Origin: Sandaracinaceae bacterium
GTDB taxonomy: Bacteria; Myxococcota_A; Polyangia; Polyangiales; Houyiibacteriaceae
NCBI GenBank assembly: GCA_020633055.1
Contig: JACKEJ010000010.1
Coordinates: 248,001-312,000 of the forward strand
DNA length: 64,000 bases
Direction: 5' to 3'
The notes beneath the pieces are model-generated. The model saw only the letters and a list, made by a program, of their open reading frames with translations, was not told the origin of the DNA and ran no database searches. Positions 1 through 11,261 of the stretch are shown here, one piece after another. Position numbers and translations under genes: made by a program. Within the stretch, counting starts at the first letter, position 1. Every line of letters begins with the position of its first letter.

Positions 1-1416
1 GACTACGACCGCGCGCGCGCGGACCTGCTCGAGGCCCACGCCCTCGCCAGCGGAGCCGCCGACGAGCTGAACCGCGAGGCAGAGCGCGCGCGCCAGGTGC
101 TCGACACCTGCCTCTACATGGTGCGCGCATACGTGGAGACGCGCGACGACGAGAGCGCCATGAACCAAGCGCGTGCGTGTCGTCAGCTGGTGCCCGGCGC
201 CGAGCCGAGCCCCTACCGCCACACGCCCGAGGTGCGCGACATCATCGCCCGCGTCGACCGCAACATGGCCGCCGAGGCGCCCGGACAGCTGGTGGTCACC
301 AGCGAGCCGAGTGGCTGCGCGGTGCGGCTGAACGGCATCGCGTTCGGGGTGACGCCGTTCCGCATGGACGACCTCGCGGCTGGCGAGTACCGGCTGCAGG
401 TCGAGTGCGACGACGTCGAGCGCGGGCGCATCCGACGTCTGCGAGTGAACGCAGGGGAGACGACGGTGCACGTGGATGGCGCGTTCGACACGGCGATCCG
501 CTCGCGACCCGGGCTGGGGCTCGTGTACGACGGTGCGGATCAGGCCTTTGCGCTCGCCGGCCCCCACGCCCTGGCCGTCGCGGCGGCGCTCGACGTGAGC
601 GAGGCGTGGCTGGTGTGGGTGGTCGAGCCGGGGCGCGTGCGCGTGGACCGCGTGACCAGGACGGACGTCACGAGCGTTTGGCTCCGAGCAGCGCTCGCCC
701 AGCCGAGCGACGCAGACGCCACGCTCCGCACCGCGGTGCGTCACCTGCGTGCCGGTCGCAGCCTGGACCTCGAGCGGCCAGAGGCACAGCCCGGGCAGGG
801 CTTGCGGGTGCCCGCAAGCGCGCCCACGCCCGAGACGGGAGCGCCGGTCGTCGACGACGCTCCGAGCGATGGAGGCCCCGACTCGGGCCATCCACCGCGG
901 TCGAACGGTCGCCGCGTGGCGCTGGGCATCACCTCTGGAGTGAGCGCTGCCGCGCTGGTGGGCGCGCTCGGGCTACACATCGCGCGCCTCCACCGTGGCG
1001 AGGCCTTTGCGCTGTATTTCACGCTGTCTCGCCAAGCCGCCTGGATCGACCTACGGCTACCCAGCACGCTCCTCGCCGCCGGCGGCGGCGCCTTGGCGCT
1101 GGCCACGTTGCCCGGCCTGCTGCCCGAGCGGGAGGGAGTCCCGCCGGGCGCCTGGATCGCGGGTGCTGTGGGGGTTGGACTCGCCGCCGCCAGCGTCGGC
1201 AGTGTACTCGCGCGCGAGTCGTGCTCGGACTTCGGTATGGACCGCCGCGCCTGCATCGAACGCGAACAAGCGGGTGACCGCGCCATCCTTCTCGCGGCGG
1301 GCGCGGCTCCGCTGATGCTCGCGCCGCTCGTGTACGCGCTGCGGCCCGCGCGGGTCACGCCCGAGCTCGAGGTGTCACGCGCCGGAGCGTGGCTGTCCGT
1401 GCGGGGCACGTTCTGA
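1..1416 (+). CDS. PEGA-domain protein, 5' end outside window
   Basis: The frame is open from base 1, so the start lies upstream; 471 codons are visible. After a helical, TPR-like stretch with a Cys-containing motif (first ~85 residues here) comes one PEGA-type module (GQLVVTSEPSGCAVRLNG, then GVTPFRMDDLAAGEYRL), a surface-associated beta fold common in myxobacterial envelope proteins. A disordered Pro/Ser/Gly-rich linker follows, then hydrophobic stretches near the C-terminus (VALGITSGVSAAALVGALG and two later ones) that look like membrane segments. The protein is probably an envelope protein of unknown function. The family call rests on the PEGA module alone. Confidence 0.7.
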   Translation, partial: DYDRARADLLEAHALASGAADELNREAERARQVLDTCLYMVRAYVETRDDESAMNQARACRQLVPGAEPSPYRHTPEVRDIIARVDRNMAAEAPGQLVVTSEPSGCAVRLNGIAFGVTPFRMDDLAAGEYRLQVECDDVERGRIRRLRVNAGETTVHVDGAFDTAIRSRPGLGLVYDGADQAFALAGPHALAVAAALDVSEAWLVWVVEPGRVRVDRVTRTDVTSVWLRAALAQPSDADATLRTAVRHLRAGRSLDLERPEAQPGQGLRVPASAPTPETGAPVVDDAPSDGGPDSGHPPRSNGRRVALGITSGVSAAALVGALGLHIARLHRGEAFALYFTLSRQAAWIDLRLPSTLLAAGGGALALATLPGLLPEREGVPPGAWIAGAVGVGLAAASVGSVLARESCSDFGMDRRACIEREQAGDRAILLAAGAAPLMLAPLVYALRPARVTPELEVSRAGAWLSVRGTF

Positions 1417-1503
1417 AAACACGCCAGTGCACGCAACGGGCGGAGCCGAGCGCCGAGAACGCCGCGTGATGAATCAACACCTTGCATTCAAGGGGGAAAG
1501 ACT

Positions 1504-4173
1504 GTGAAGAACTCGAGAACACTCATGTGCCCGCTGGCGTGCGCGCTCGGCTTGGCGCTCATCGCTCAGGGCTGTCGCGAAGACCTCGGCTGCCCGCCCG
1601 GCACCATCATGGTGGGAGACGTCTGTGAGGACGCCCCGGACATGGGCGTCACACCCGACGCGAGCGATGACGGCGGATGCGTTCCGTCCGCCTACTACCC
1701 GGACCTGGATGGCGACGGACTCGGCGCTGGCGAGGCCGTGAGCACCTGCACGGCGCCCGAGGGCTACGTCGACAACGCGGACGACTGCGACGACGACTGC
1801 GACGTGTGCGGCAACGGAGAGGAACTGTGCGACGGCGAGGACAACGACTGCGACGGCGAGACGGACGAAGCCATCGAGGTCGTGTGCGGCACGAACGCGG
1901 GCGAGTGCTCCACGGGCGTACAGCACTGCGTCGGAGGCGTGCTGGGCGAGTGTGAAGGCGGCGTCATGCCTGCCATCGCCGAGGTGTGCGAGGGATCGAA
2001 AGACGAGAACTGCGACGGCGAGGTCGATGAGGACTGCACCTGCGCCGCGGGTGAGACGCGGCAGTGCGGCACCGACGTGGGTGAGTGCTCGTTCGGCACG
2101 CAGGCCTGCACCGCCGCAGGTGTGTTCGGCGAGTGCGAGGGCGCGGTCGTCCCCACCGCCGAGCTCTGTAATGGGCTGGACGACAACTGCAACGGCGTGG
2201 AAGACGACGGAAACCCCGGCGGCGGTGCTGTCTGCGGAACCGACGCCGGACAGTGCTCCCCTGGGCGTACGGCATGCGTGCACGGCGAGCTGGCGTGCAT
2301 GGGCGGTATCAGGCCGATGACGGAGGTCTGCAACGGGTTGGACGACGACTGCGACGGTGTCGACGACAACGGCGTGACCACCACGTTCTACCGCGATGCC
2401 GACAGCGACACGTACGGAAATCCGAACCTCACGATGGTCGCCTGCAGCGCCCCCGTGGGTTACGTCGCAAACGACCAAGACTGCGATGACACCTGCGCCG
2501 CCTGCCATCCCGGTGGGACGGAGGTGTGCGACGAGCGGAACAACGACTGCGACGCGCTGACCGACGAGGGCGTCGCGACGACGTACTACCAAGATTCGGA
2601 CTCCGACTCGCGAGGCAATCCCGCCGTTTCCGTGCAGGCGTGCATCGCACCTCTCGGCTACGTGACCAACAGCATGGACTGCAACGACGCCTGCAACGTC
2701 TGTTGGTCTGGCAACCCCGAGGTCTGCGACGGGTTCGACAACAACTGCATGGGGGGTGTGGACGAAGGCGTGCTGACCACGTTCTACCGTGACGCCGACA
2801 TGGACTCGCGCGGCAATCCGGCCATGTCCACGACCGCGTGCACGGCGCCGAACGGCTACGTCGCCAACGCCGACGACTGCAACGACTCCTGCGACACCTG
2901 CTGGACGGGCAACGCCGAGTCGTGCGACGCGATCGACAACAACTGCACGGCCGGCGTCGACGAGGGCTTTGCGTGCGTCCAGGGCAGCCCCCAACCGTGC
3001 ACGACGACCTGCGGAACCACGGGCACGGGCGTGTGCTCCGCAGCCTGTCTGCTGCCTGGACCGGCCACCTGTACGCCGCCGCCGGAGAGCTGCAACGCCA
3101 TCGACGAGGATTGCGACAGCGTGCTGGACGAAGGTCTGATCGCGCGCGTGAGCCAGGGAGGAGTGTCGTTGGGTTCCGACGCGAGGCTGGCGCGCAGCGC
3201 GGACGGGTACGTCGGGGTGCACCGACGTGGCGCCTCCACGTACGCCTACCGAGTCGACGCTGAGGGTGAGGTCCGTGGGGATCCCGACACCTACGTGAGC
3301 ATCGAGACCGCCAGCGTCGTCTCCGTGGACATCGATCGCATCTCGAACACGGCATGGGCCGTCGTCAGCACGATCGAAGGCGTTGGCGTGAGCGGGCGCA
3401 TCCTGGGCCTGAACGCCTCCGCGAACCCGACCATCAACGACAGCGAATCTGCGACCGACGCCAATGCGAGCGGCGTCGCGCGCATCGCGGCGAACGCGGT
3501 GACCGATGGGTTCGCGATCTACCAAGCGGGCAGCGCCGTTCGCCTCGCTCGACTCGACTTCATCGGTGCGGCGCCTACCCCGACGACCATGCCCGGCGCC
3601 CAGCCGCGGGCCGAGCTGGGCATGGACATCGCGGCGCTCGGGACGGTGCAGCTGGGCTACGTCGCAGCCTGGGTGACGGGCGCTTCGCCACAGGTCCAGC
3701 TGGCGCTGATCTCCTCGGCCGGGGCGATCACGAGTCAGGCCGCCCTGGGCGCAGGGTCCAACCCGAGCATCGAAGTCGACGACGACGGGAATGTCGGTGT
3801 GGTGTACGTCGGGATCGACAACCTCCCTCGCTTCCATCATCTGACGGCGGCCCTGATGTGCCTCGACGGCGGCGGAGAACGGAGCACATGTGCGAGGACG
3901 CTGGGCACGCGGGCGGTCAACGCGCCGTCGGGAGGCTTCGTGAGTCGCCGTACGCTGGACATCGCAGCGGACGGGGGCGAGTTCTGGATTGCGGCCCGTG
4001 TCTTGGAGGGTGAGCAGGTCTTCCGCGTCAGTCGGTCGACCACCCACGACAGCATCTTCCGCACCGTGACAGATGCGGCCACGCTCTTCATGAGCGTCGC
4101 TGCGCGCGATGGTCGCGCCCTTGTCCTGAGGGGTTCGTCAGCGTACACGCACGATCCCTTCGGCTGCCCGTAA
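1504..4173 (+). CDS. MopE-type Cys/Asp repeat lipoprotein
   Basis: 889 aa, GTG start chosen because a purine-rich stretch (GGGGGAAAG) precedes it and a signal peptide follows directly (basic MKNSR, hydrophobic core, imperfect lipobox ending AQGC). Residues ~40-540 carry eight copies of the C-x6-C-(D/N)G-x2-DE pattern (for example CDGEDNDCDGETDE and CNGLDDDCDGVDDNG), alternating with FYRDADSD-type blocks. This is the MopE-like putative metal-binding repeat widespread in myxobacteria and named after a copper-binding methanotroph protein. The C-terminal ~340 residues lack cysteine repeats and look like a beta-rich extracellular domain. The protein is probably exported and anchored at the cell surface; Ca or Cu binding is inferred, not shown. 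Confidence 0.8.
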   Translation: MKNSRTLMCPLACALGLALIAQGCREDLGCPPGTIMVGDVCEDAPDMGVTPDASDDGGCVPSAYYPDLDGDGLGAGEAVSTCTAPEGYVDNADDCDDDCDVCGNGEELCDGEDNDCDGETDEAIEVVCGTNAGECSTGVQHCVGGVLGECEGGVMPAIAEVCEGSKDENCDGEVDEDCTCAAGETRQCGTDVGECSFGTQACTAAGVFGECEGAVVPTAELCNGLDDNCNGVEDDGNPGGGAVCGTDAGQCSPGRTACVHGELACMGGIRPMTEVCNGLDDDCDGVDDNGVTTTFYRDADSDTYGNPNLTMVACSAPVGYVANDQDCDDTCAACHPGGTEVCDERNNDCDALTDEGVATTYYQDSDSDSRGNPAVSVQACIAPLGYVTNSMDCNDACNVCWSGNPEVCDGFDNNCMGGVDEGVLTTFYRDADMDSRGNPAMSTTACTAPNGYVANADDCNDSCDTCWTGNAESCDAIDNNCTAGVDEGFACVQGSPQPCTTTCGTTGTGVCSAACLLPGPATCTPPPESCNAIDEDCDSVLDEGLIARVSQGGVSLGSDARLARSADGYVGVHRRGASTYAYRVDAEGEVRGDPDTYVSIETASVVSVDIDRISNTAWAVVSTIEGVGVSGRILGLNASANPTINDSESATDANASGVARIAANAVTDGFAIYQAGSAVRLARLDFIGAAPTPTTMPGAQPRAELGMDIAALGTVQLGYVAAWVTGASPQVQLALISSAGAITSQAALGAGSNPSIEVDDDGNVGVVYVGIDNLPRFHHLTAALMCLDGGGERSTCARTLGTRAVNAPSGGFVSRRTLDIAADGGEFWIAARVLEGEQVFRVSRSTTHDSIFRTVTDAATLFMSVAARDGRALVLRGSSAYTHDPFGCP

Positions 4174-4211
4174 CCAACGCTCCTCGCAAGCAGGCGCGCG
4201 GGTCGCGGGGG

Positions 4212-4427
4212 CTACACCCCGCGGCCCGTCAGCCGCTGCAGGATGCGCTGGAACTGGGGGACGCTGAGGTCCACGTGCTCCACCACCCGCCCGTAGAGCG
4301 TGGCGGTGGGCACGTTACGACCCGGGAACTCCTTCTGGGTCTCGTGCAGGCAGTAGAGCACCACGCGCTCGACGCGGGTGAGGCCGTCGCGGACGTCGGG
4401 GACGAGGTCGTCGGGGTCGAGGGGCAT
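4212..4427 (-). CDS. small conserved-looking hypothetical protein
   Basis: 71 aa, ATG start, lying 10 bp downstream of the gene at 4438-5433 and probably co-transcribed with it. The sequence is predicted to be helical (RVVLYCLHETQKEF, VPQFQRILQRLTGRG), like a small winged-helix or HTH fragment, but I do not recognise a family. The clean residue composition, without the Arg/Ala/Pro excess of shadow frames in this DNA, supports it as real. Confidence 0.55.
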   Translation of the reverse strand: MPLDPDDLVPDVRDGLTRVERVVLYCLHETQKEFPGRNVPTATLYGRVVEHVDLSVPQFQRILQRLTGRGV

Positions 4428-4437
4428 GGTGGCGGGC

Positions 4438-5433
4438 TCAGCGCTGCCCGAACTGGTCGAGCACCCAGTCGCTGAGGGGGGGCACCACCTCGCCGGGCTG
4501 GAGCGGCATGATGCACCAACGCAGTAGGTGCAGGCCCAGCGGGATGTGCACCCACGCGTCGTCCAGGTAGGCGCGCACCAGGGGCGGCGGGGTCAGGCCC
4601 AGCTCGTCGGGCTCGCTGGGGGCCCACTCCACGCGGCGGTTGAACTCGCGCGCGGCGATGACGGCGACGAAGTCGCACAGGGCCTGGAAGGTCGCCGGCG
4701 CGATGTAGCGGATGGGCCCGGGACGCAGCGACACCAGCGCGTGCTCGAGGGCCGCCAGGCTGTCGCAGGTGGGCTCGGGCGCGGGCAGACCGAGGTGCTC
4801 GGGCGCCAGCTTGGCCAGGTGTGCGTAGAGGGCCCCGGGGCGCTCACCGAAGACGGCGTCGCCCAGGCGCTCGCGCAGCGCGCTCTCGAGGGCCGCGGCG
4901 CGCTGTCCGGCCTCGCCCTCGGGCAGCCGGATGTCCGCCTGGTACGCACTGAGAGGCTCGTCGGGCACCTCGTGCCCGTGCTGCTGGGCCTCGCCGCGCA
5001 GGTGGGCCAGGGCGTCGCGCCAACCCTGGCCGGCGCGCACACCGTCGAGGGAGACCGGAGCCAGCCCGAAGGCCCGCAGCGCGGCCGGCACGTCGCCCCC
5101 GATGTCGTCGAACACGGTGAGCCGCAGCGAGCACAGCTCCTGCGTGAGCTCGCGCAGCTCGGACGCGGGGCGCGACAGCTCGGCCAGCAGGGCCGCCTCC
5201 ACGCGCGGGCGCAGGCCGGCGTGCAGCGACGCCGCGCCCCCCGGGCTGCGCCAGCAGGTGAGCACCAGGCCGCGCCCATCGGGCTCGGACACCTCCAGCA
5301 CGCGCGCGTGCAGCGGCTCGAGCGGCAGGCGCGGTGTGGGCCGGGACAGCGCAGGGAAGAGCTCCTGGAGCGTGCCCTCGGGGGCCGTGGCGGGCTGGGG
5401 GTCTTGGCTGTCGTGGTCGGTCGAGGCGCTCAT
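4438..5433 (-). CDS. hypothetical cytoplasmic protein
   Basis: 331 aa, taken from the ATG at 5433 (MSASTDHDSQ). The open frame runs further upstream, but that part is Arg/Pro-rich and would overlap the divergent kinase start. There is no signal peptide, transmembrane segment or known motif. The protein is Leu/Glu-rich, with predicted helices and a C-terminal section rich in aromatic residues (FQALCDFVAVIAAREFNRR, WVHIPLGLHLLRWCIM). It probably forms an operon with the small gene downstream. Function unknown. Confidence 0.6.
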   Translation of the reverse strand: MSASTDHDSQDPQPATAPEGTLQELFPALSRPTPRLPLEPLHARVLEVSEPDGRGLVLTCWRSPGGAASLHAGLRPRVEAALLAELSRPASELRELTQELCSLRLTVFDDIGGDVPAALRAFGLAPVSLDGVRAGQGWRDALAHLRGEAQQHGHEVPDEPLSAYQADIRLPEGEAGQRAAALESALRERLGDAVFGERPGALYAHLAKLAPEHLGLPAPEPTCDSLAALEHALVSLRPGPIRYIAPATFQALCDFVAVIAAREFNRRVEWAPSEPDELGLTPPPLVRAYLDDAWVHIPLGLHLLRWCIMPLQPGEVVPPLSDWVLDQFGQR

Positions 5434-5724
5434 GAGTCTCGGGGACGCTAGCAGCCGCACGGCCCCGTGTCCCTCCGGCTGGCGAACGCGAGAGGCGCGT
5501 CGTGGCAGGCTCACGGAACGAGAGGCCGCGCGGCGGCTAGGCCAAGCCCCCGCCCGCGCTGCGCAGATGCGCAGCTGGTGCTGCTGGCCGCGCATCGGCA
5601 CCCTCACCAGGAGCGCCTCGGCCTGTGGGCTCGCCTGCGCCGCAGGGTGCGGGCCTTCCGTGCCCGGCGTGGCGCTTCCGTCGAGTAATGCACCCAAACG
5701 CGCGGGGCTGATATCCTTCCCGCG
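5434..5724. other. divergent intergenic region
   Basis: 291 bp between the divergent starts of the hypothetical gene at 4438-5433 and the Ser/Thr kinase at 5725. It must hold both promoters, but I find no convincing -35/-10 pair, palindrome or hairpin. Frames extending into it from the minus-strand gene have shadow-like composition. Confidence 0.4.
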
Positions 5725-7362
<1,638 letters not shown>

Positions 7363-7390
7363 CGTCGATGACGAAGAGGAGCACAGCCCG

Positions 7391-10300
7391 ATGAGCGCGC
7401 CCCCTCCGCCGCGCTGGCTCAGCAGCGCCCGTGGCCGTCGCTTCGCGAACCCCGAGGTCATCGGCACGGGCGCTGGCGGGACCGTGTATCGAACGTTCGA
7501 TCACGAGCGCAACGGCGTGGTGGCGGTGAAAGGGTTGCGGGAACCGAACCCAGACTCGGTGGCGGGGCTCAAGCGCGAGTTCCGCGCGCTGAACCGTTTG
7601 CAGCACCCAAACCTGCTGCAACTCCACGAGCTGCTCTATTGGGACGGCGAGTGGCTGCTGACGATGGAGTGCATCGACGGCCAGAACTTCCTCGAGTGGG
7701 TGCGCCCCGGCTACCAAAGCCACCGCGCCGCGAGCCGCGACACCAGCCGCGCCACCCCAGCGGACCCCTCCCCGACGGGCGCGGGCTCGGCGTCGCACAG
7801 CACGCTGGCCACGGGGGTGTTGGACGAAGCCAGGCTGCGCGACGCGCTCGGGCAGCTGGTCCTCGGGCTGGACGTGGTGCATCGCTCGGGGCGCCTGCAC
7901 CGCGACATCAAACCGTCCAACGTGCTCGTGACGAACGGCGGCCGCGTGGTGCTGTGCGACTTCGGCTTGGTGACCGAGATGCAAGCCGCGGCGAGCGGCG
8001 CGGCGGTCGTCGGCACGCCCTCGTACATGTCGCCCGAGCAGGCCGCTGGCGCGCCACTCGGGGCTGCGTCGGACCTCTACGCGGTGGGCGTGATGCTCTA
8101 CGAAGCGCTCGCGGGGCTGCGGCCGTTCGCGGGCGAGTCCGAAGAGATCATGCAGCGCAAGCAGCGCGTGGTGCCCGTCTCGCCCGGACAGCTCGCGAGC
8201 ACGCGCGTCCCGGTCGACCTCGAGCACCTGGCCATGCGCTTGCTCTCCATCGACCCGGCGCAACGGCCGACAGCGAGCGACGTGCGGGCCGCCTTGGGGG
8301 AGCCTCTCGGGCCGCCACCGCTCGCCGCAGAGCCGCCGTTCGTGGGGCGCGTCGCCGCGCTCGCCACCATGCACGGCGTGCTCGGCCGGGTGCGCACCTC
8401 CGGTCGTGGGCACTCGCTGTTGGTGCAGGGCCCCGCGGGTATCGGCAAGAGCGCGCTGCTGCGACAGTTCGCGGACGAGGTCGCCAGCAGCGAAGAGGCC
8501 AACGTGCTCATGGGCGCCTGCTACGAGCGGGAGTTCGTCCCACACCGCGCGCTGGACGAGGTCATGGACGCGCTCTCCACGCACCTGCGAGCGACTGACG
8601 TGGACCTCGCGAGCATCCTCGAGCCCGAGGAGCTGCAACCGCTGCTCACCCTGTTCCCCATGCTCGCTCGCGTCCCTGGGCTCACGGTGCCTCCGCTCTG
8701 GCGCGGACACGAGCCCGCCACGCTCGACCCGCGCGAGATACGCCAAAGGGCCTTCGAGGCGCTGCGACGGCTGATCACGACCACGGGCCACGGCAAGCCG
8801 TGGCTGATGATCGTAGACGACCTCCAGTGGGGCGACGAAGAGAGCCTTCCGATCCTGAGCGCGCTGCTCGGACACCCCGCCACCACACCGCTGCTCTTCG
8901 TGGGCGCCATGAGCGTGCCGGAGGACGACGCAGACACGGGCCCGGCGCACCAAGAGATGATGCGTCGCCCCCAGGCGTTCGGCGGGGTCACACGCATCGA
9001 CCTCGACGTGCTGACGCGCGACGACACGGAGCGGCTCGCCAGCAGCTGGCTGGGAGAGACGGCCACACCCGAGCTGACACGCGAGATCGCCAAGCGGGCA
9101 AAGGGCATCCCGAGCGAGGTGCGCAAGCTGGCGGACCGGGTCTCCAGCGGGCAGACCACCCTCGACGGCGCCGCCGAGACCGACGCCGTCGAGGCTCGGA
9201 TCCGGGGGCTGACGGGCGAAGCGTCGCGGCTCCTCTCCGCGCTGTCGCTCGCCACCCATCGCGAGACCCTGCGCGTCCTCTTGCGCGCCCTCGGGGGACT
9301 GGCGAATCAGGAGCACGCGCTCGCGACGTTGCGGCGACATGACTTGGTGCGCGCCATCCCCGCCGGTCAAGAGGTGCAGCTGGAAGTGAGCGAGGACCGT
9401 GTGCGCGCGACGGCGCGCGCGCGCTTGGGCCCGGACGAGCGCGTGAACCTCCACCTGGCGCTACACGCTGCCGTGAGCGCCATCCGACCCACCGACTACG
9501 AGACTCAGCTGTTCCACGCGCGCGCTGCCGGCCTACACGGGCTCGCGTCCGAGCACGCTCTCTCGGCAGCCGCTGCGGCGCAGCGTGCGCTGCGCTTCGA
9601 ACGCGGAGCCCGCTTCGCCCAGATGGCGGTGCAGGTGCTGCCCCACGAGCAGGTCAGCTTCGCCATGCGGCGCACGCTGGCGGAGGCGCTCGCCCTCGCC
9701 GGGCGTGGGGCCGAGGCGGGGCGCGCGTACGTCCGCGCCGCAGACTCGGCACCGACCGACGCCCTGGCACAGGAGTGCCGGCGGATCGGCGCGGGTCACC
9801 TCCTGCGCAGCGGGTACCTGGACGAAGGAGAGGCCGCGATGAACGCCCAGCTCGCGGCGTTGGGAGCCGACCCCCTCGACGTCCCGGACGGCCTCGTGTC
9901 GCGCGTGGTGGCGGCGGCCACCGCGCGGTCGCGGCAGGTGCTCGGAGGGCACGAGCGGGGTCGCGGCGACATCGGGCCCGAGGCAGAGCTGGTGGACACC
10001 CTCTGGGAGGCCGTCACCGGCCTGGCCCTGGTCGACCCGGCCCGCGCGGGCTGGCTCCAGCTGCGCCACCAGCGCCACGCGCGCCGGCTGGGTGACCCGG
10101 GTCGGCTCGCACGCGCCCTGTGGTCGGAGGCGGTCATGACCGGGCTGAGGGGGCGCGGCGCCCCCGGCGAGCTCGACGGCGTGCTGGCGCGCGCCGTGAG
10201 CCTGACGCCTGGCGACCCAGACGCGCGCGCGCGCATGGCCGTGCTCCAGCCGCTGGTGCGGGGCGTGTTGAGCCTGGCCGCTGGCGAATACCCGATGGCG

Positions 10301-11149
10301 CGCGGCCAGCTGGCGCGTGCCCTGCGTGTGGCCCGCGAGCGCGGTCCCGCGCAGGCCTGGGACATCGCCGTGGCGGAGACGCACATGCTCTGGGCCATGG
10401 CGCAGCTGGGCGAGCTGCGGACGATGTCCACGCGCATCCAGGCGCTGCTGGCGGATGCCGAGCCGCGCGCCGACCGCTTCTTCGAGTCGATGCTGACGAC
10501 GGGCCCGTGCACCCTGGCCAAGCTGGCCGAGGGCGACCCCGCAGAGGTGCTGCGCCGCGCCGAGCGGGCACGTCACACGTGGGAGCGACACGCTGCACCT
10601 CTCCCGTGCGCGCTCGCGGACCTCGGCACCGTCTACGCGCACCTCTACCGCGGGGACACCGAACAGGCCGAACAGTGCGCCCACACCATGCTCGGCGCCG
10701 ACCTACCTCGCGCGCGCCTGGGCGTACAACACCTGGACGCCGAGCTGGCGTTCGCGCGTGGACTCGCTGCGCTCGCCACGGCCCGGGCGCCACACTCCCC
10801 CATGCGCCATCGCCAGGCGCTGACGCACGTGGAGCGTTCGGCGGCCGCCATCCGCGCGCACGCGGGTCCGCCGCACCACGTGCTCTCGCGCCTCCTCGAC
10901 GGCCTCGCGCTGACGGTGAAACGTCGTGAACCCGAGGCGATGGTGGCGCTGCGCGAGGCGGAAGGCGAGCTGCGTCGCCGTGGCATGGCGACGCTGGCGA
11001 CGGTGACGCGCGCCGCGCACGGCGTGGCCCTCGGCGGAGACGCCGGCGCGGCGTTCGTGGAGCAGGCGCGGCACGACCTGCGAGCGTTCGGTGCGCAGCA
11101 TCCCGACGCGCTCCTGAGCATCTGGATGGGTCCGCGGCGCCCCGAATGA
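7391..11149 (+). CDS. Ser/Thr kinase - AAA ATPase - TPR-like fusion (PknK/MalT-type architecture)
   Basis: 1252 aa. The kinase domain (about 20-305) has GTGAGGTVY (25-33), Lys47, HRDIKPSN (170-177), DFG (190-192) and TPSYMSPEQ. A low-complexity insert sits at ~110-140. From ~317 (FVGR) an AAA/STAND ATPase follows, with Walker A GPAGIGKSA (347-355) and Walker B WLMIVDDLQW (471-480). The C-terminal ~600 residues are Ala/Leu/Arg-rich helical repeats resembling TPR. This order is typical of myxobacterial signalling proteins related to PknK: kinase output coupled to an NTP-driven scaffold. No DNA-binding LuxR domain is visible at the C-terminus. Tandem with the kinase at 5725. Confidence 0.9.
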   Translation: MSAPPPPRWLSSARGRRFANPEVIGTGAGGTVYRTFDHERNGVVAVKGLREPNPDSVAGLKREFRALNRLQHPNLLQLHELLYWDGEWLLTMECIDGQNFLEWVRPGYQSHRAASRDTSRATPADPSPTGAGSASHSTLATGVLDEARLRDALGQLVLGLDVVHRSGRLHRDIKPSNVLVTNGGRVVLCDFGLVTEMQAAASGAAVVGTPSYMSPEQAAGAPLGAASDLYAVGVMLYEALAGLRPFAGESEEIMQRKQRVVPVSPGQLASTRVPVDLEHLAMRLLSIDPAQRPTASDVRAALGEPLGPPPLAAEPPFVGRVAALATMHGVLGRVRTSGRGHSLLVQGPAGIGKSALLRQFADEVASSEEANVLMGACYEREFVPHRALDEVMDALSTHLRATDVDLASILEPEELQPLLTLFPMLARVPGLTVPPLWRGHEPATLDPREIRQRAFEALRRLITTTGHGKPWLMIVDDLQWGDEESLPILSALLGHPATTPLLFVGAMSVPEDDADTGPAHQEMMRRPQAFGGVTRIDLDVLTRDDTERLASSWLGETATPELTREIAKRAKGIPSEVRKLADRVSSGQTTLDGAAETDAVEARIRGLTGEASRLLSALSLATHRETLRVLLRALGGLANQEHALATLRRHDLVRAIPAGQEVQLEVSEDRVRATARARLGPDERVNLHLALHAAVSAIRPTDYETQLFHARAAGLHGLASEHALSAAAAAQRALRFERGARFAQMAVQVLPHEQVSFAMRRTLAEALALAGRGAEAGRAYVRAADSAPTDALAQECRRIGAGHLLRSGYLDEGEAAMNAQLAALGADPLDVPDGLVSRVVAAATARSRQVLGGHERGRGDIGPEAELVDTLWEAVTGLALVDPARAGWLQLRHQRHARRLGDPGRLARALWSEAVMTGLRGRGAPGELDGVLARAVSLTPGDPDARARMAVLQPLVRGVLSLAAGEYPMARGQLARALRVARERGPAQAWDIAVAETHMLWAMAQLGELRTMSTRIQALLADAEPRADRFFESMLTTGPCTLAKLAEGDPAEVLRRAERARHTWERHAAPLPCALADLGTVYAHLYRGDTEQAEQCAHTMLGADLPRARLGVQHLDAELAFARGLAALATARAPHSPMRHRQALTHVERSAAAIRAHAGPPHHVLSRLLDGLALTVKRREPEAMVALREAEGELRRRGMATLATVTRAAHGVALGGDAGAAFVEQARHDLRAFGAQHPDALLSIWMGPRRPE

Positions 11150-11162
11150 ACGCGCGCGCGGC

Positions 11163-11191
11163 TTGATCGGGTCTCGACGAGGAGATAGAAC
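11163..11191 (+). promoter_or_regulatory. sigma70-like promoter of the crotonase gene
   Basis: TTGATC (11163-11168), a 17-nt spacer and TAGAAC (11186-11191), matching the sigma70 -35/-10 consensus at 4-5 and 4 of 6 positions. The -10 hexamer is the left arm of the palindrome at 11186-11199, a geometry expected for repression by occlusion. Inferred from sequence only. Confidence 0.45.
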
Positions 11192-11199
11192 ACGTTCTA
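11186..11199. promoter_or_regulatory. KstR-type TetR operator palindrome
   Basis: TAGAACACGTTCTA: perfect 6-bp inverted arms around a 2-bp centre. It fits the T-n2-AAC-n2-GTT-n2-A pattern known for KstR-family TetR repressors of lipid/sterol catabolism. It lies 63 bp upstream of the enoyl-CoA hydratase-family start and overlaps its likely -10. The cognate regulator is not evident next to it. Confidence 0.55.
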
Positions 11200-11261
11200 G
11201 TCTCGACGGCCGCCGCGCACCCCCGCGCTGCGCCGCGCTCGGGAACTTGCTGGAGAGCACC

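Noticed and set aside
1474..4047. 857-codon frame antisense to the MopE-type gene
   Set aside because: Arg/His/Val-rich shadow of the repeat sequence; the plus-strand frame has motifs, leader and ribosome site.
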